Assembly: GCF_001676615.1 (NCBI RefSeq)
Contig: NZ_LYXZ01000068.1
Location: 1-46,635, forward strand
Length of the DNA: 46,635 nt
Origin: Labrys sp. WJW
Lineage (GTDB): Bacteria > Pseudomonadota > Alphaproteobacteria > Rhizobiales > Labraceae
Reading direction: 5' to 3'
Shown: piece by piece, positions 24,826 through 32,547 of the stretch
Position numbering within the stretch: the stretch's first letter is position 1
Layout of the letters: the number at the start of each line of letters is the position of its first letter
Notes under the pieces: model-generated
Told to the model about the DNA's origin: nothing
Databases searched by the model: none
What the model saw: only the letters and a program-made list of their open reading frames with translations
Made by a program: the position numbers and the translations under genes

Positions 24826-25734
24826 TCAGGCGGCAACCTGACCTGACCGCCGTCCGGTCTCGACCAGGCCGGCCCAGCGCCCCGGCGTCAGCCCATAGGC
24901 CTTCTTGAAATGGCGGGTGAGGTGGCTCTGGTCGGCAAAGCCAGTGGCGGCCGCGACCTCGGCGAGCGGCTCGCCCGCCGCGATCAGGGCACGGGCCTGC
25001 CCCAGGCGCCGCATCAGCAGGAAGCGGTGCGGGCTGGTGGCGAAGGCCGCCCGGAAATGCCGAGACAGGGCATAGCGATCGAGCCCCGCGATCTCCTCCA
25101 GTTCCTCCGAACGCACCGCCTCGAGGGCATGGGCCTCGAGATAATCGCGCACCCGGTCGACCTGCCGCCAGGCCAGGCTGCCGAGGGGCTTGAGCGGCTG
25201 GCCGGCGTGGCGGGCGAGCCCCTGGGCCAGGCGGGCGATGAGATCGTCGGCGGCAAGCTGTTCCAGCCCGCGATCAAGCGGACCGAGCAAAGCGAGAATA
25301 TCCTGGCGCAGCGCCGGATCGCTGAACACCGGCTGGCGCAGGAAAGGCAGCGACACCGCGCCATCGCCGAGCCCCCGCATCAAGAGCGAGGGCTCCAGAT
25401 AGAGGATGCGGTAATGCAGCCCTTCCTCGGTGCCCGCACCACCGTCATGCAGTTCGTCGGGATGCAGCACCAGCACCTGTCCCGGCAGGCTGGCGCGCGA
25501 GACGCCGCGATAACGGAAGCTCTGGACGCCGTCGAGGGTGACGCCGACGGCATAGGTGTCGTGACGATGCAGCTCGAAGGCATTGCCCTGGAACCAGGCC
25601 TCCATGCGCTCGATGCCGGGCAGCGGCGGTGCGGTGCGGATGCCATTGCCGCACGAACGTTCAAGACCCTGGAAGGCCTGGCGCCCTAAGGCTGGCGCGG
25701 TTCCGCTCGAAGACTCCGGCTCGAAAGTCGTCAT
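24826..25734 (-). CDS. AraC-family transcriptional regulator
   Basis: A 302-residue protein with an N-terminal AraC-type cupin (LHRHDTYAVGVTLDGVQSF, GQVLVLHPDELHDG) and a C-terminal double helix-turn-helix (EELEEIAGLDRYALSRHFRAAF and LAEVAAATGFADQSHLTRHFKKAYGLTPGRW). No Shine-Dalgarno sequence precedes the ATG at 25734, so the true start may be further in, for example near Met44. It is divergent from a DUF2000 gene with only 2 bp between the start codons. Target genes are not evident. Confidence 0.88.
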   Translation of the reverse strand: MTTFEPESSSGTAPALGRQAFQGLERSCGNGIRTAPPLPGIERMEAWFQGNAFELHRHDTYAVGVTLDGVQSFRYRGVSRASLPGQVLVLHPDELHDGGAGTEEGLHYRILYLEPSLLMRGLGDGAVSLPFLRQPVFSDPALRQDILALLGPLDRGLEQLAADDLIARLAQGLARHAGQPLKPLGSLAWRQVDRVRDYLEAHALEAVRSEELEEIAGLDRYALSRHFRAAFATSPHRFLLMRRLGQARALIAAGEPLAEVAAATGFADQSHLTRHFKKAYGLTPGRWAGLVETGRRSGQVAA

Positions 25735-25736
25735 TC

Positions 25737-26144
25737 ATGTTCGATACCAAGTTTGCCATCGTGTTGCGAGACGATCTTGCCTCCTGGCAGGCGCTCAACG
25801 TCACGGCCTTCCTCACCAGCGGCATCGTCGCCGGGGCGCCGGAGATGATCGGCGAGCCCTACCGCGACCGCGCCGGCCGCTTCTACAACGCCCTGTCGGT
25901 GCAACCGGCCATCGTGCTGGCGGCCGACGCGGAAACGATGAACGCGATCCACCGCCGCTCGCTCGATCGGGGCATCAGGACCTCGCTCTATATCGAGGAG
26001 ATGTTCCAGACCGGCCACGATGCCGCCAATCGCGCCGTCTTCGCCGATTTCGCTGCCGGAGATGCCAAGGTGGTGGGCATCGCATTGCGGGCCGACAAGA
26101 AGATCGTCGACAAGATCGTCAAGGGCGCGAAAATGCACCCCTGA
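25737..26144 (+). CDS. DUF2000-family protein
   Basis: A 135-residue protein with the DUF2000 pattern, whose structures show a peptidyl-tRNA-hydrolase-2-like fold: FAIVLRDDLASWQALNVTAFL at the N-terminus, GEPYRDRAGRFYNAL and the final VVGIALRADKKIVDKIVKG. The function is unknown. The ORF is open upstream, but the ATG at 25737 gives the family N-terminus. Its stop codon TGA lies inside the left 11-bp direct repeat that flanks the MITE-like element, so the insertion sits immediately after the gene. Confidence 0.85.
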   Translation: MFDTKFAIVLRDDLASWQALNVTAFLTSGIVAGAPEMIGEPYRDRAGRFYNALSVQPAIVLAADAETMNAIHRRSLDRGIRTSLYIEEMFQTGHDAANRAVFADFAAGDAKVVGIALRADKKIVDKIVKGAKMHP

Positions 26145-26324
26145 GACCTAATGCGGTTCACTTAAGCAGGAACCGCTCCGAATTTGTCATAGCCGGGCTT
26201 GACCCGGCTACCCAGAAGCCACACGGACGAACCGTCGGGGAGCTGGATTGCCGGGTCAAGCCCGGCAATGACAAAGGTCGAGCCCCCCGAAACGCTTAAG
26301 TGAACTGCATTGCCCCCTGAGACC
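26138..26324. mobile_element. MITE-like element with flanking 11-bp direct repeats
   Basis: Terminal inverted repeats AATGCGGTTCACTTAAG (26150-26166) and CTTAAGTGAACTGCATT (26295-26311) match at 16 of 17 positions. The direct repeat CCCCTGAGACC flanks them at 26138-26148 and 26314-26324, which looks like a target-site duplication. The 165-bp interior has no coding capacity and carries a family A hairpin pair. The left duplication contains the stop codon of the DUF2000 gene, so the insertion did not disrupt the protein. No transposase is nearby, so mobilisation would be in trans. Confidence 0.7.
26183..26276. repeat. Inverted-repeat element, family A, copy 2
   Basis: Two hairpins, AGCCGGG-CTTGA-CCCGGCT (26191-26209) and ATTGCCGGG-TCAAG-CCCGGCAAT (26247-26269), are bracketed by TTTGTCAT and ATGACAAA. 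The architecture equals the copy at 8393-8497 (hairpin, roughly 40-bp spacer, hairpin), with diverged spacer sequence. This copy is nested inside the MITE-like terminal repeats. Confidence 0.85.
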
Positions 26325-26369
26325 GGCAAACGGGATGGGACGCGCCGAGCGCATCGAGGCACGAGAGGC

Positions 26370-26834
26370 TCAGGCCTTCACATTGGCCACCGAACCGCCG
26401 GTCACACGCACCAGATCGGCCGGTGTTGTGCGGAAGGCGTGCGTGGGGGAGCCCGCCGCGGCCCAGACCGGATCGAGGGCCAGCAGATCCTCGTCGATCA
26501 GGATGAGAGCCGGTGCCAGATGCCCGACCGGCGCCACGCCGCCCACCGCAAAACCGGTGGTGGCCTCGACCCAGGCCGGATCGGCCCGCTCGATCTTGCG
26601 GCCGAGGGCAGCACCGACCTTGGCGCGATCGATGCGGTTGACGCCGGACGCGACCACCAGGATCGGCGTCTCGCCGGAGCGGAAGATGATCGACTTGGCG
26701 ATCTGGGCGACACTGCAGCCCACGGACGCGGCGGCATCTGCCGCGGTATGGGTGCCTTCTGCGAACATGGCGATGGTGTCGGGATGTCCGGCCTGCAGCA
26801 GGGCCTGCCGAACCCGGTCAATGGCTTGCGTCAT
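26370..26834 (-). CDS. YbaK/EbsC-family aminoacyl-tRNA deacylase-like protein
   Basis: A 154-residue stand-alone editing-domain protein. Family members hydrolyse mischarged tRNAs such as Cys-tRNA(Pro) or Ala-tRNA(Pro). The signature is visible as Lys47 in QIAKSIIF, the ILVVASGVNRID strand, and GVAPVGHLAPALILIDEDLL, which forms the substrate pocket. The tRNA specificity cannot be told. The gene is isolated; the MITE-like element lies 46 bp beyond its stop. Confidence 0.88.
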   Translation of the reverse strand: MTQAIDRVRQALLQAGHPDTIAMFAEGTHTAADAAASVGCSVAQIAKSIIFRSGETPILVVASGVNRIDRAKVGAALGRKIERADPAWVEATTGFAVGGVAPVGHLAPALILIDEDLLALDPVWAAAGSPTHAFRTTPADLVRVTGGSVANVKA

Positions 26835-26906
26835 GAAATCATCCTCGTCTGAAAGCCGGGCAAGTTAGAGCAGGCAGGCGAGGGTGCCAAGCGAGGCGTC
26901 GTTGTC

Positions 26907-27021
26907 CTGGGGGCGCGGGCATCTTGCCCGCCTCTTCCTCTCAACCAAACACCGCGTTTCCAAGAGCGGCCGTCGCGACAATCGGCAAAGCCGATTGCGC
27001 GGCTACGTCCGCGCACCCGGG
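26907..27021. repeat. Inverted-repeat element, family D, copy 1
   Basis: A 115-bp element in the 193-bp gap between the YbaK-like and CoA-transferase genes. The left end GCGCGGGCATCTTGCCCGC and the TTCCAAGAGCGG core match the copy at 43731-43815. This copy carries an extra nested hairpin, AATCGGC-AAA-GCCGATT (26980-26996), within GCCG...CGGC arms. The right end is GTCCGCGCACCCGG. It lies just after the stop of the CoA-transferase gene on the minus strand and may act as its 3' hairpin. Confidence 0.75.
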
Positions 27022-27027
27022 TTTCCC

Positions 27028-28371
27028 TCACACCATGCCGTAGCAGAAGCGCGGGATCAGGCCGTTCTCGCGCGCCTCGCGCTCCAGGCCCTCGCGAAAG
27101 TCGGGATGAGCGAGGCCGATCAGGGCCTTGGCTCGCTCGGCCACCGAGCGCCCCTTGAGATTGACCATGCCGTATTCGGTGACGACATACATCACGTCGG
27201 TGCGCGGCGTGGTGACCACATTGCCCGGCGTCAGGTTGAGCACGATGCGGCTGCGGCGATCGCCCCGCTTGTCGAAGGTCGAGGACATGCACAGGAACGA
27301 CTTGCCGCCCTTGGAGGCATAGGCACCGCGCACGAACTGGAGCTGGCCGCCGGTGCCGCTGATATGACGATGGCCGTCGCTCTCGGAGGCCGCCTGGCCC
27401 TGCAGATCCATCTGCGTGGTGTTGTTGATCGAGACAACATTGTCGTTCTTGGCGATGTTGTGCGGCAGATTGGTGTAGTCGACCGGATAGGACTTGAAAT
27501 GCGGGTTGCGGTTGATCGCCTCATATTGGCGGCGTGAACCGGCCGCGAAGGTGAAGGCGGCGCAACCCTGGTCGATGATCTTGCGCGCGCCGGTCACCAG
27601 GCCCGCATCGTACAGCGAGACGATGCCGTCGGTCATCATCTCGGTATGGATGCCGAGATCCTGGATGCCGCTGTCCTTGAGGATGGTGCAGACGGCATTG
27701 GGCATGCCGCCGATGCCGATCTGCAGGCAGGCGCCGTCCTCGATTTCCTCGACGATACGGGCCGCGACCGCCCGGTCGATCTCGCTCGGCTCGGGATTGC
27801 CGATCTCCGGCGCCTTCTGGCCGTCGCCCTCGATGATGTGGTCGACCGCGTTGACATGAACGCGATTGCCCTCGCCATAGACGGAAGGCGTGTCCTCGTT
27901 GACCTCGACGATGATCAGGCGAGCCCGCTCGAGGATGGCCTCGACATAGGTGGCGCCGCCGCCGAAGTTGAAATAGCCCTCCGCATCCATCGGCGCCGTC
28001 TTGATCACGACGATGTCCACGGGATCGATGAAGCGGCGATAGAAGTCCGGCGCCTCACCGAAATTGAACGGGATGTAGTTGCAGCGCCCGGCATCGTGCT
28101 GCTTGCGGTCATAGCCGGAGAAATGCCAGTTGAACCAGCCGAAATGCTCGCCATTGGGATCGCATTCCTGGGTGGCGCGCGCCCGCATCGTCAGGCAGTG
28201 GCGGATCTTGACGTCATGGAGTTCGTCGCGTCGGGCGGCGAGGGCCACCTCGAAGGCATCGGGCTGAGTCAGCCCGAATCCGTAGTCGAGCCACATGCCC
28301 GGCTTGACCCGTGCCGCCGCCTCGGCCGCCGTGATCTTCGTCGCCTGTTTGCCCCGAAGCCCAATGGTCAT
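27028..28371 (-). CDS. Acetyl-CoA hydrolase/CoA-transferase family enzyme
   Basis: A 447-residue enzyme of the cat1/4-hydroxybutyrate CoA-transferase family, which moves CoA between short acyl groups and acetate or hydrolyses acetyl-CoA. It has the N-terminal Rossmann-like domain with MWLDYGFG, the glycine loop IGIGGMPNAV near residue 218, and the catalytic Glu244 in HTEMMTDG that forms the glutamyl-CoA thioester. VVTEYGMVNLKGRSVAERA near the C-terminus is a strong family mark. It is a single gene, divergent from the polyol transporter over 340 bp. Acyl specificity is open. Confidence 0.9.
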   Translation of the reverse strand: MTIGLRGKQATKITAAEAAARVKPGMWLDYGFGLTQPDAFEVALAARRDELHDVKIRHCLTMRARATQECDPNGEHFGWFNWHFSGYDRKQHDAGRCNYIPFNFGEAPDFYRRFIDPVDIVVIKTAPMDAEGYFNFGGGATYVEAILERARLIIVEVNEDTPSVYGEGNRVHVNAVDHIIEGDGQKAPEIGNPEPSEIDRAVAARIVEEIEDGACLQIGIGGMPNAVCTILKDSGIQDLGIHTEMMTDGIVSLYDAGLVTGARKIIDQGCAAFTFAAGSRRQYEAINRNPHFKSYPVDYTNLPHNIAKNDNVVSINNTTQMDLQGQAASESDGHRHISGTGGQLQFVRGAYASKGGKSFLCMSSTFDKRGDRRSRIVLNLTPGNVVTTPRTDVMYVVTEYGMVNLKGRSVAERAKALIGLAHPDFREGLEREARENGLIPRFCYGMV

Positions 28372-28616
28372 GGCGCTTCCTCCCAGTCGTGACGGCGCTT
28401 CGCGCCCTTTGCGTCAGCTTCCCTGACGACCACAGCCCTGTCAACCAAAGGGGATGGTCGGACATGGGTTTCCGGAAGTCGGGGCATCCCGTCCGTATGA
28501 GCCGAACCTGAGAGGAAGGACGCAACGCGGGCCCCCCTCGCCGTCTCGCTCGCCCCTTCATCTAACCACGCCTCCCCCGACGAATGACCATTGCGTCCGA
28601 CAATAATCTCATCTAT
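28372..28616. other. Promoter-side part of the divergent gap before the polyol operon
   Basis: No coding capacity or hairpin of note was recognised in this part of the 340-bp gap. It must hold the leftward promoter of the CoA-transferase gene. The regulatory-looking sequences are concentrated at 28617-28665. Confidence 0.4.
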
Positions 28617-28665
28617 ATCCATTTTGAAATGAATATCAGATAGTGAAATTTATTTCAAAATGGAT
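28617..28665. promoter_or_regulatory. Candidate tandem operators for the SorC regulator
   Basis: Two related palindromes, TGAAAT-GA-ATATCA (28625-28638) and TGAAAT-TT-ATTTCA (28644-28657), have centres 19 bp apart. They lie inside a perfect 14-bp inverted repeat, ATCCATTTTGAAAT (28617-28630) and ATTTCAAAATGGAT (28652-28665). The cluster ends 47 bp before the first gene of the polyol operon. SorC-family proteins bind as tetramers to paired sites, so the operon's own SorC regulator is the natural candidate. Confidence 0.6.
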
Positions 28666-28711
28666 CAACAACGCTGGGAAACAAGCCTGGCGACACCATC
28701 GGGAGGTGAGG

Positions 28712-29734
28712 ATGGCCATCAGGAATTGGCTGCTCGGACTGGCCGCGAGCGCGGCTTTCGTCTCCGGCGCGAGCGCGCAGGCAGAGAGCAAGTTTCGCTG
28801 CAAGGAAGGCGAGACCTATGTGATGAACGTGATGGTCTCGGGCGTGGAATATTGGTTCCCGGTCTACGAGGCCTTCAAGCAGGCCGCCCAGTCGATGGGC
28901 TGCAAGACCGCCTATACCGGCACGCCGGAATATGACGTCACCAAGCAGATCGCGAGCTTCGACCAGGCCCTGGCCAAGAAGCCGGCCGGCATCCTGGTGC
29001 ATCCGATGAATTCGGATCCCTTCATCGAGCCGATCAACCGCGCCGTGGACTCCGGCGTCTCGGTCGTGACCTTCGCGGCCGACTCGCCCAATTCCAAGCG
29101 CGCCTCTTATGTCACTTCCGACAACAACAGGGAGGGCAGCGCCGCCGCCGACATGGTCGCCAAGGCGCTGGACGGCAAGGGCGACTATGCCGTCCTGGAA
29201 AATCCCGGCCAGGACAATCACGACAAGCGCGTCACCGCCTTCATCGCCCGCATGGGCGAGAAATATCCCGGCATGAAGCTGGTCGGCCGCGCCGCCACCA
29301 ACCAGGACCCGACCAAGGCCTATCAGGCGGTGCAGTCCCTCGCCCAGGCCAATCCCAATCTCGCTGCCCTGTTCATGCCTGAGGCCAATTCGGCTCTCGG
29401 CGCAGCCCAGGCCTCCCAGGAACTCGGCGGCAAGATCAAGGTGATGACCGCCGACGTGAACGCCAAGATCCTCGACATGATCAAGGCCGGCCAGGTCTTC
29501 GGTTCGGTCAATCCCAACCAGGGCATCCAGGGCTATATGGGCTTCATGCTGCTGTTCATGGCCCAGCATCCCGACCTGATCGACCCGATGAACGACTGGA
29601 AGCGCGCCGGCTACAACCCGATGGGCGTCCCCTTCGTCGACAACGGCTTTGCCGTGGTCAGCAAGGACAATGCCGACGACTTCTACTGGGACGCCTATCT
29701 CAAGCGCCGCGGCACCAAGGGCATCGAGGAATAA
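28712..29734 (+). CDS. Ribose-type ABC transporter substrate-binding protein
   Basis: A 340-residue periplasmic binding protein of the Peripla_BP_4/RbsB group. It has a Sec signal peptide (residues 1-23, ending ASA before QAES) and then YVMNVMVSGVEYWFPVYEAFKQAA at the start of the mature domain. GILVHPMNSDPF and VVTFAADSPNS are typical of sugar and polyol binders. GGGAGGTGAGG directly before the ATG at 28712 fixes the start. It is the first gene of the polyol operon. The following ATPase gene is separated by 254 bp containing a family C repeat. The ligand is probably a sugar or sugar alcohol. Confidence 0.93.
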   Translation: MAIRNWLLGLAASAAFVSGASAQAESKFRCKEGETYVMNVMVSGVEYWFPVYEAFKQAAQSMGCKTAYTGTPEYDVTKQIASFDQALAKKPAGILVHPMNSDPFIEPINRAVDSGVSVVTFAADSPNSKRASYVTSDNNREGSAAADMVAKALDGKGDYAVLENPGQDNHDKRVTAFIARMGEKYPGMKLVGRAATNQDPTKAYQAVQSLAQANPNLAALFMPEANSALGAAQASQELGGKIKVMTADVNAKILDMIKAGQVFGSVNPNQGIQGYMGFMLLFMAQHPDLIDPMNDWKRAGYNPMGVPFVDNGFAVVSKDNADDFYWDAYLKRRGTKGIEE

Positions 29735-29806
29735 TCGGGGCTCTTCGGACCCGCCCGCAAGCGCAGCGTTCCCAGGCAGGTTTGAATTCCGGGCAGCGCG
29801 GAGCGA

Positions 29807-29930
29807 CCCCTCATCCGCCCTTTCGGGGCACCTTCTCCCGCAAGGGGAGAAGGCGATTGGCGAGCGCTGCGCCATCCAAAAGATTGCCTTCTCCCCTTGC
29901 GGGAGAAGGTGCCGGCAGGCGGATGAGGGG
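29807..29930. repeat. Inverted-repeat element, family C, copy 1
   Basis: A 124-bp element. The outer arms are CCCCTCATCCGCC (29807-29819) and GGCGGATGAGGGG (29918-29930). The inner perfect 28-bp arms are 29827-29854 and 29886-29913, beginning GGCACCTTCTCCCGC. Each inner arm also folds on itself (CCTTCTCCC-GCAA-GGGGAGAAGG). It lies between the binding-protein gene and the ATPase gene of the polyol transporter. A copy of the same length lies at 40294-40417. Confidence 0.9.
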
Positions 29931-29988
29931 TTGCATCCTCCTATCCGGACGTCAGCCCCCTCCTCCTCACCCAAGACGAAGACCGGCC

Positions 29989-31509
29989 ATGACCCATGAT
30001 CTCGCCCTCGAAGTGACAGGCATCAGCAAGGCCTATGGAGCGATCCAGGCCCTGCGCAATGTCAGCCTCGGCGTCCGCAAGGGCGAGATCCATGCCCTCG
30101 CTGGCGAGAACGGGGCCGGCAAGTCCACCCTGATGAACATCATTGACGGTATCGTCAGGCCCGATGCCGGCGAAATCCGCATCCGCGGCGAAAAGGTCGA
30201 GATCGGCTCGCCGGCACGGGCGCAGGAACTCGGCATCGGCCTCGTTCACCAGGAGATCGCTTTGTGCGGCGGCATCTCGGTGGCCGAGAACATCTTCATG
30301 GCCGCCACCAACCGCCGCCAGGCCTTCTTCATGAATTATGGCGAACTGCGCGAAAAGGCCCGCGCCATCCTGGCCGAACTCGGCAGCATCGATCCTGACA
30401 CACTGGTCGGCGACCTCACCATTTCCGAGCAGCAGATCGTCGAGATCGCCAAGGCGCTCACCCTCGACTGCTCGATCCTCATTCTCGACGAGCCGACCGC
30501 CGCGCTGACCGAGCGCGAAGCCGGCAAGCTCTTCGCCATCATGGCCGGCCTCAAGGCGCGCGGCATCTCCATCATCTATATCAGCCACCGCATGGCGGAG
30601 ATCTTCGCCCATTGCGACCGCATCACGGTGCTGCGCGACGGCCAGCACGTCTCGACGGACGACATCGCCGCCATGACGCCCGAAAGCGTCGTCGGCAAGA
30701 TGGTCGGCCGTGCGCTGGGCACGCTCTATCCGCCGAAGAACCCGAAAAGTGCCCAAGCGCCCGCCTTGATGACGGTTGAGGGCCTCAGCGACGGCGTGCG
30801 CTTCAAGGATATTTCCTTCGAACTCCGGCGTGGCGAGGTGCTGGGTGTCGCCGGGCTGATCGGCGCCGGGCGCACGGAAATGGCGCTCGGCATTTGCGGC
30901 CTGATGCCCCGCAGCGGCGGCAGGATCCGGCTCGAGGGACGCGAGGTGACGCCCGCGACCTATGCCGACAGCATCGCCAGCGGCATCGTCTATCTCTCGG
31001 AGGATCGCAAGGGATCGGGCGTTTTCCTCGACCTGCCGATCGCCGCGAATGTCTCGGCCCTCGACCTTGGCCGCGTTTCCACGCGCCTGGGCTTCGTCGA
31101 CCGCTCTGCCGAACTGGAGCAGGCCCGGCGCCTCGGCGATCTCCTGCGCCTGCGCCGCGGCTCGCTCAACGATGCGGTCGCCACGCTGTCGGGCGGCAAC
31201 CAGCAGAAGGTCGCCATCGCCAAGATGCTGTCGGTGGCGCCGAAGGTCATCCTGCTCGACGAGCCGACCCGCGGCGTCGATGTCGGCGCCAAGGCGGAGA
31301 TCCATCGCATCCTGCGCGAGCTGGCGGACCAGGGCACCGGCATAGTGGTGATCTCGTCCGAACTGCCCGAGCTGATCGGCCTCGCCGACCGCGTCCTCGT
31401 CATCCACGAGGGCGGGATCGCCGGCGAGGTCACGGGAACCGACATGACCGAGGATAGGCTGATCCGCCTCGCCTCCGGATTGAGCAAAGACGCCGGGAGG
31501 GCGGCATGA
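29989..31509 (+). CDS. Ribose-type ABC transporter, double ATPase
   Basis: A 506-residue RbsA-like protein with two ABC domains. Domain 1 has Walker A GENGAGKST near residue 40, the signature variant LTISEQQIVEIAKAL and Walker B LILDEPTAALT. Domain 2 has the degenerate Walker A GLIGAGRTE, an intact LSGGNQQKVAIAKML and Walker B LLDEPTRGVDVG. The combination is normal for this family. The frame is open upstream through the repeat; MTHDLALEV at 29989 is the family-like start. Its stop overlaps the permease start by 4 bp. Confidence 0.94.
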   Translation: MTHDLALEVTGISKAYGAIQALRNVSLGVRKGEIHALAGENGAGKSTLMNIIDGIVRPDAGEIRIRGEKVEIGSPARAQELGIGLVHQEIALCGGISVAENIFMAATNRRQAFFMNYGELREKARAILAELGSIDPDTLVGDLTISEQQIVEIAKALTLDCSILILDEPTAALTEREAGKLFAIMAGLKARGISIIYISHRMAEIFAHCDRITVLRDGQHVSTDDIAAMTPESVVGKMVGRALGTLYPPKNPKSAQAPALMTVEGLSDGVRFKDISFELRRGEVLGVAGLIGAGRTEMALGICGLMPRSGGRIRLEGREVTPATYADSIASGIVYLSEDRKGSGVFLDLPIAANVSALDLGRVSTRLGFVDRSAELEQARRLGDLLRLRRGSLNDAVATLSGGNQQKVAIAKMLSVAPKVILLDEPTRGVDVGAKAEIHRILRELADQGTGIVVISSELPELIGLADRVLVIHEGGIAGEVTGTDMTEDRLIRLASGLSKDAGRAA

Positions 31510-32537
31510 GCGTGATGGGTGAGACCTCAGTGAACCAGAAGCATCCCGAAGCGCCGTCGCATGCGCGTCTGAACTGGCTGCGCGGCCTCGGCAATATGCG
31601 CGAGCTCGGCCTCGTGCTGATCATCCTGGCCCTGTGCGTGGTGATGTCCTTCGCTTCGCCCTATTTCCTGACCTGGACCAATCTGCGCGCCATGACGATG
31701 TCCTTCGCCGTCGAAGGCATCGTGGTTGTTGGCATGACCATCCTGCTGATCGTGGGGGCCATCGATCTTTCTGTCGGCTCCGTCGTCTGCTTCGCCATGG
31801 TGATCGGCGGCTGGCTCTTCCTGGCCGGCATCGACCCCTGGCTTGCCAGCGCCATGGCCATCCTCGCCTGCTCGGCCATCGGCGCCGCCATGGCGCTGGC
31901 GGTGACGCGCATCGGCCTGCATTCCTTCATCGTCTCCCTCGCCTTCATGGTGATCGTGCGGGGCCTGTGCCTGGCGATCACCGGCGGCACGCCGCTGTCC
32001 TTGTTCTCCCTGCCGCCGAGCTTCAAGTTCATCGGTCAGGGCTCGGTTTACGGCGTGCCCGTGGTGATCCTCATCTTCCTCGCCGTGGTCGTTACCTTCG
32101 ACCTCCTGCTGCGCAAGGCCACCTTGTTCCGCCGCGTGTTCTACACCGGCTCCAACGAACGGGCCGCCGCCTATTCGGGCATCCGCACGGCGAGGGTGAA
32201 GTTCTTCTGCATCGTGCTGTGCTCCACCCTGGCCGGAGTCGCCGGCATCATCTACATGGCCCGCTTCGGGGCGGCGACGCCGACCTTCGGCGTCGGTATG
32301 GAGCTCAACATCATCGCCGCCGCCGTGATCGGCGGGGCCAGCCTCAATGGCGGCTCGGGCACCATCCTCGGCGCCATCCTCGGCATGGCGCTGCTGTCCG
32401 TGGTGTCGAGCTCGCTGATCCTGCTCGACGTCTCGCCCTACTGGCAGGACACCATTCGCGGCCTGATCCTGTTTGCCGCCGTCGCCTTCGATCACCTGCT
32501 ACATAAGCGCAAGCAGGCTCTGACTCGTAAGGCATAG
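31506..32537 (+). CDS. Ribose-type ABC transporter permease
   Basis: A 343-residue inner-membrane permease of the RbsC type with about ten hydrophobic segments. It has TILLIVGAIDLSVGSVVCFA, the strongly conserved GAIDLSVGS loop, and the later TAAVIGGASLNGGSGTI-like segment, read here as AAAVIGGASLNGGSGTILGA. It forms a homodimeric channel in this family, so one permease gene suffices. It is followed 10 bp later by the SorC regulator gene. Confidence 0.94.
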   Translation: MSVMGETSVNQKHPEAPSHARLNWLRGLGNMRELGLVLIILALCVVMSFASPYFLTWTNLRAMTMSFAVEGIVVVGMTILLIVGAIDLSVGSVVCFAMVIGGWLFLAGIDPWLASAMAILACSAIGAAMALAVTRIGLHSFIVSLAFMVIVRGLCLAITGGTPLSLFSLPPSFKFIGQGSVYGVPVVILIFLAVVVTFDLLLRKATLFRRVFYTGSNERAAAYSGIRTARVKFFCIVLCSTLAGVAGIIYMARFGAATPTFGVGMELNIIAAAVIGGASLNGGSGTILGAILGMALLSVVSSSLILLDVSPYWQDTIRGLILFAAVAFDHLLHKRKQALTRKA

Positions 32538-32547
32538 GACAAGCACC

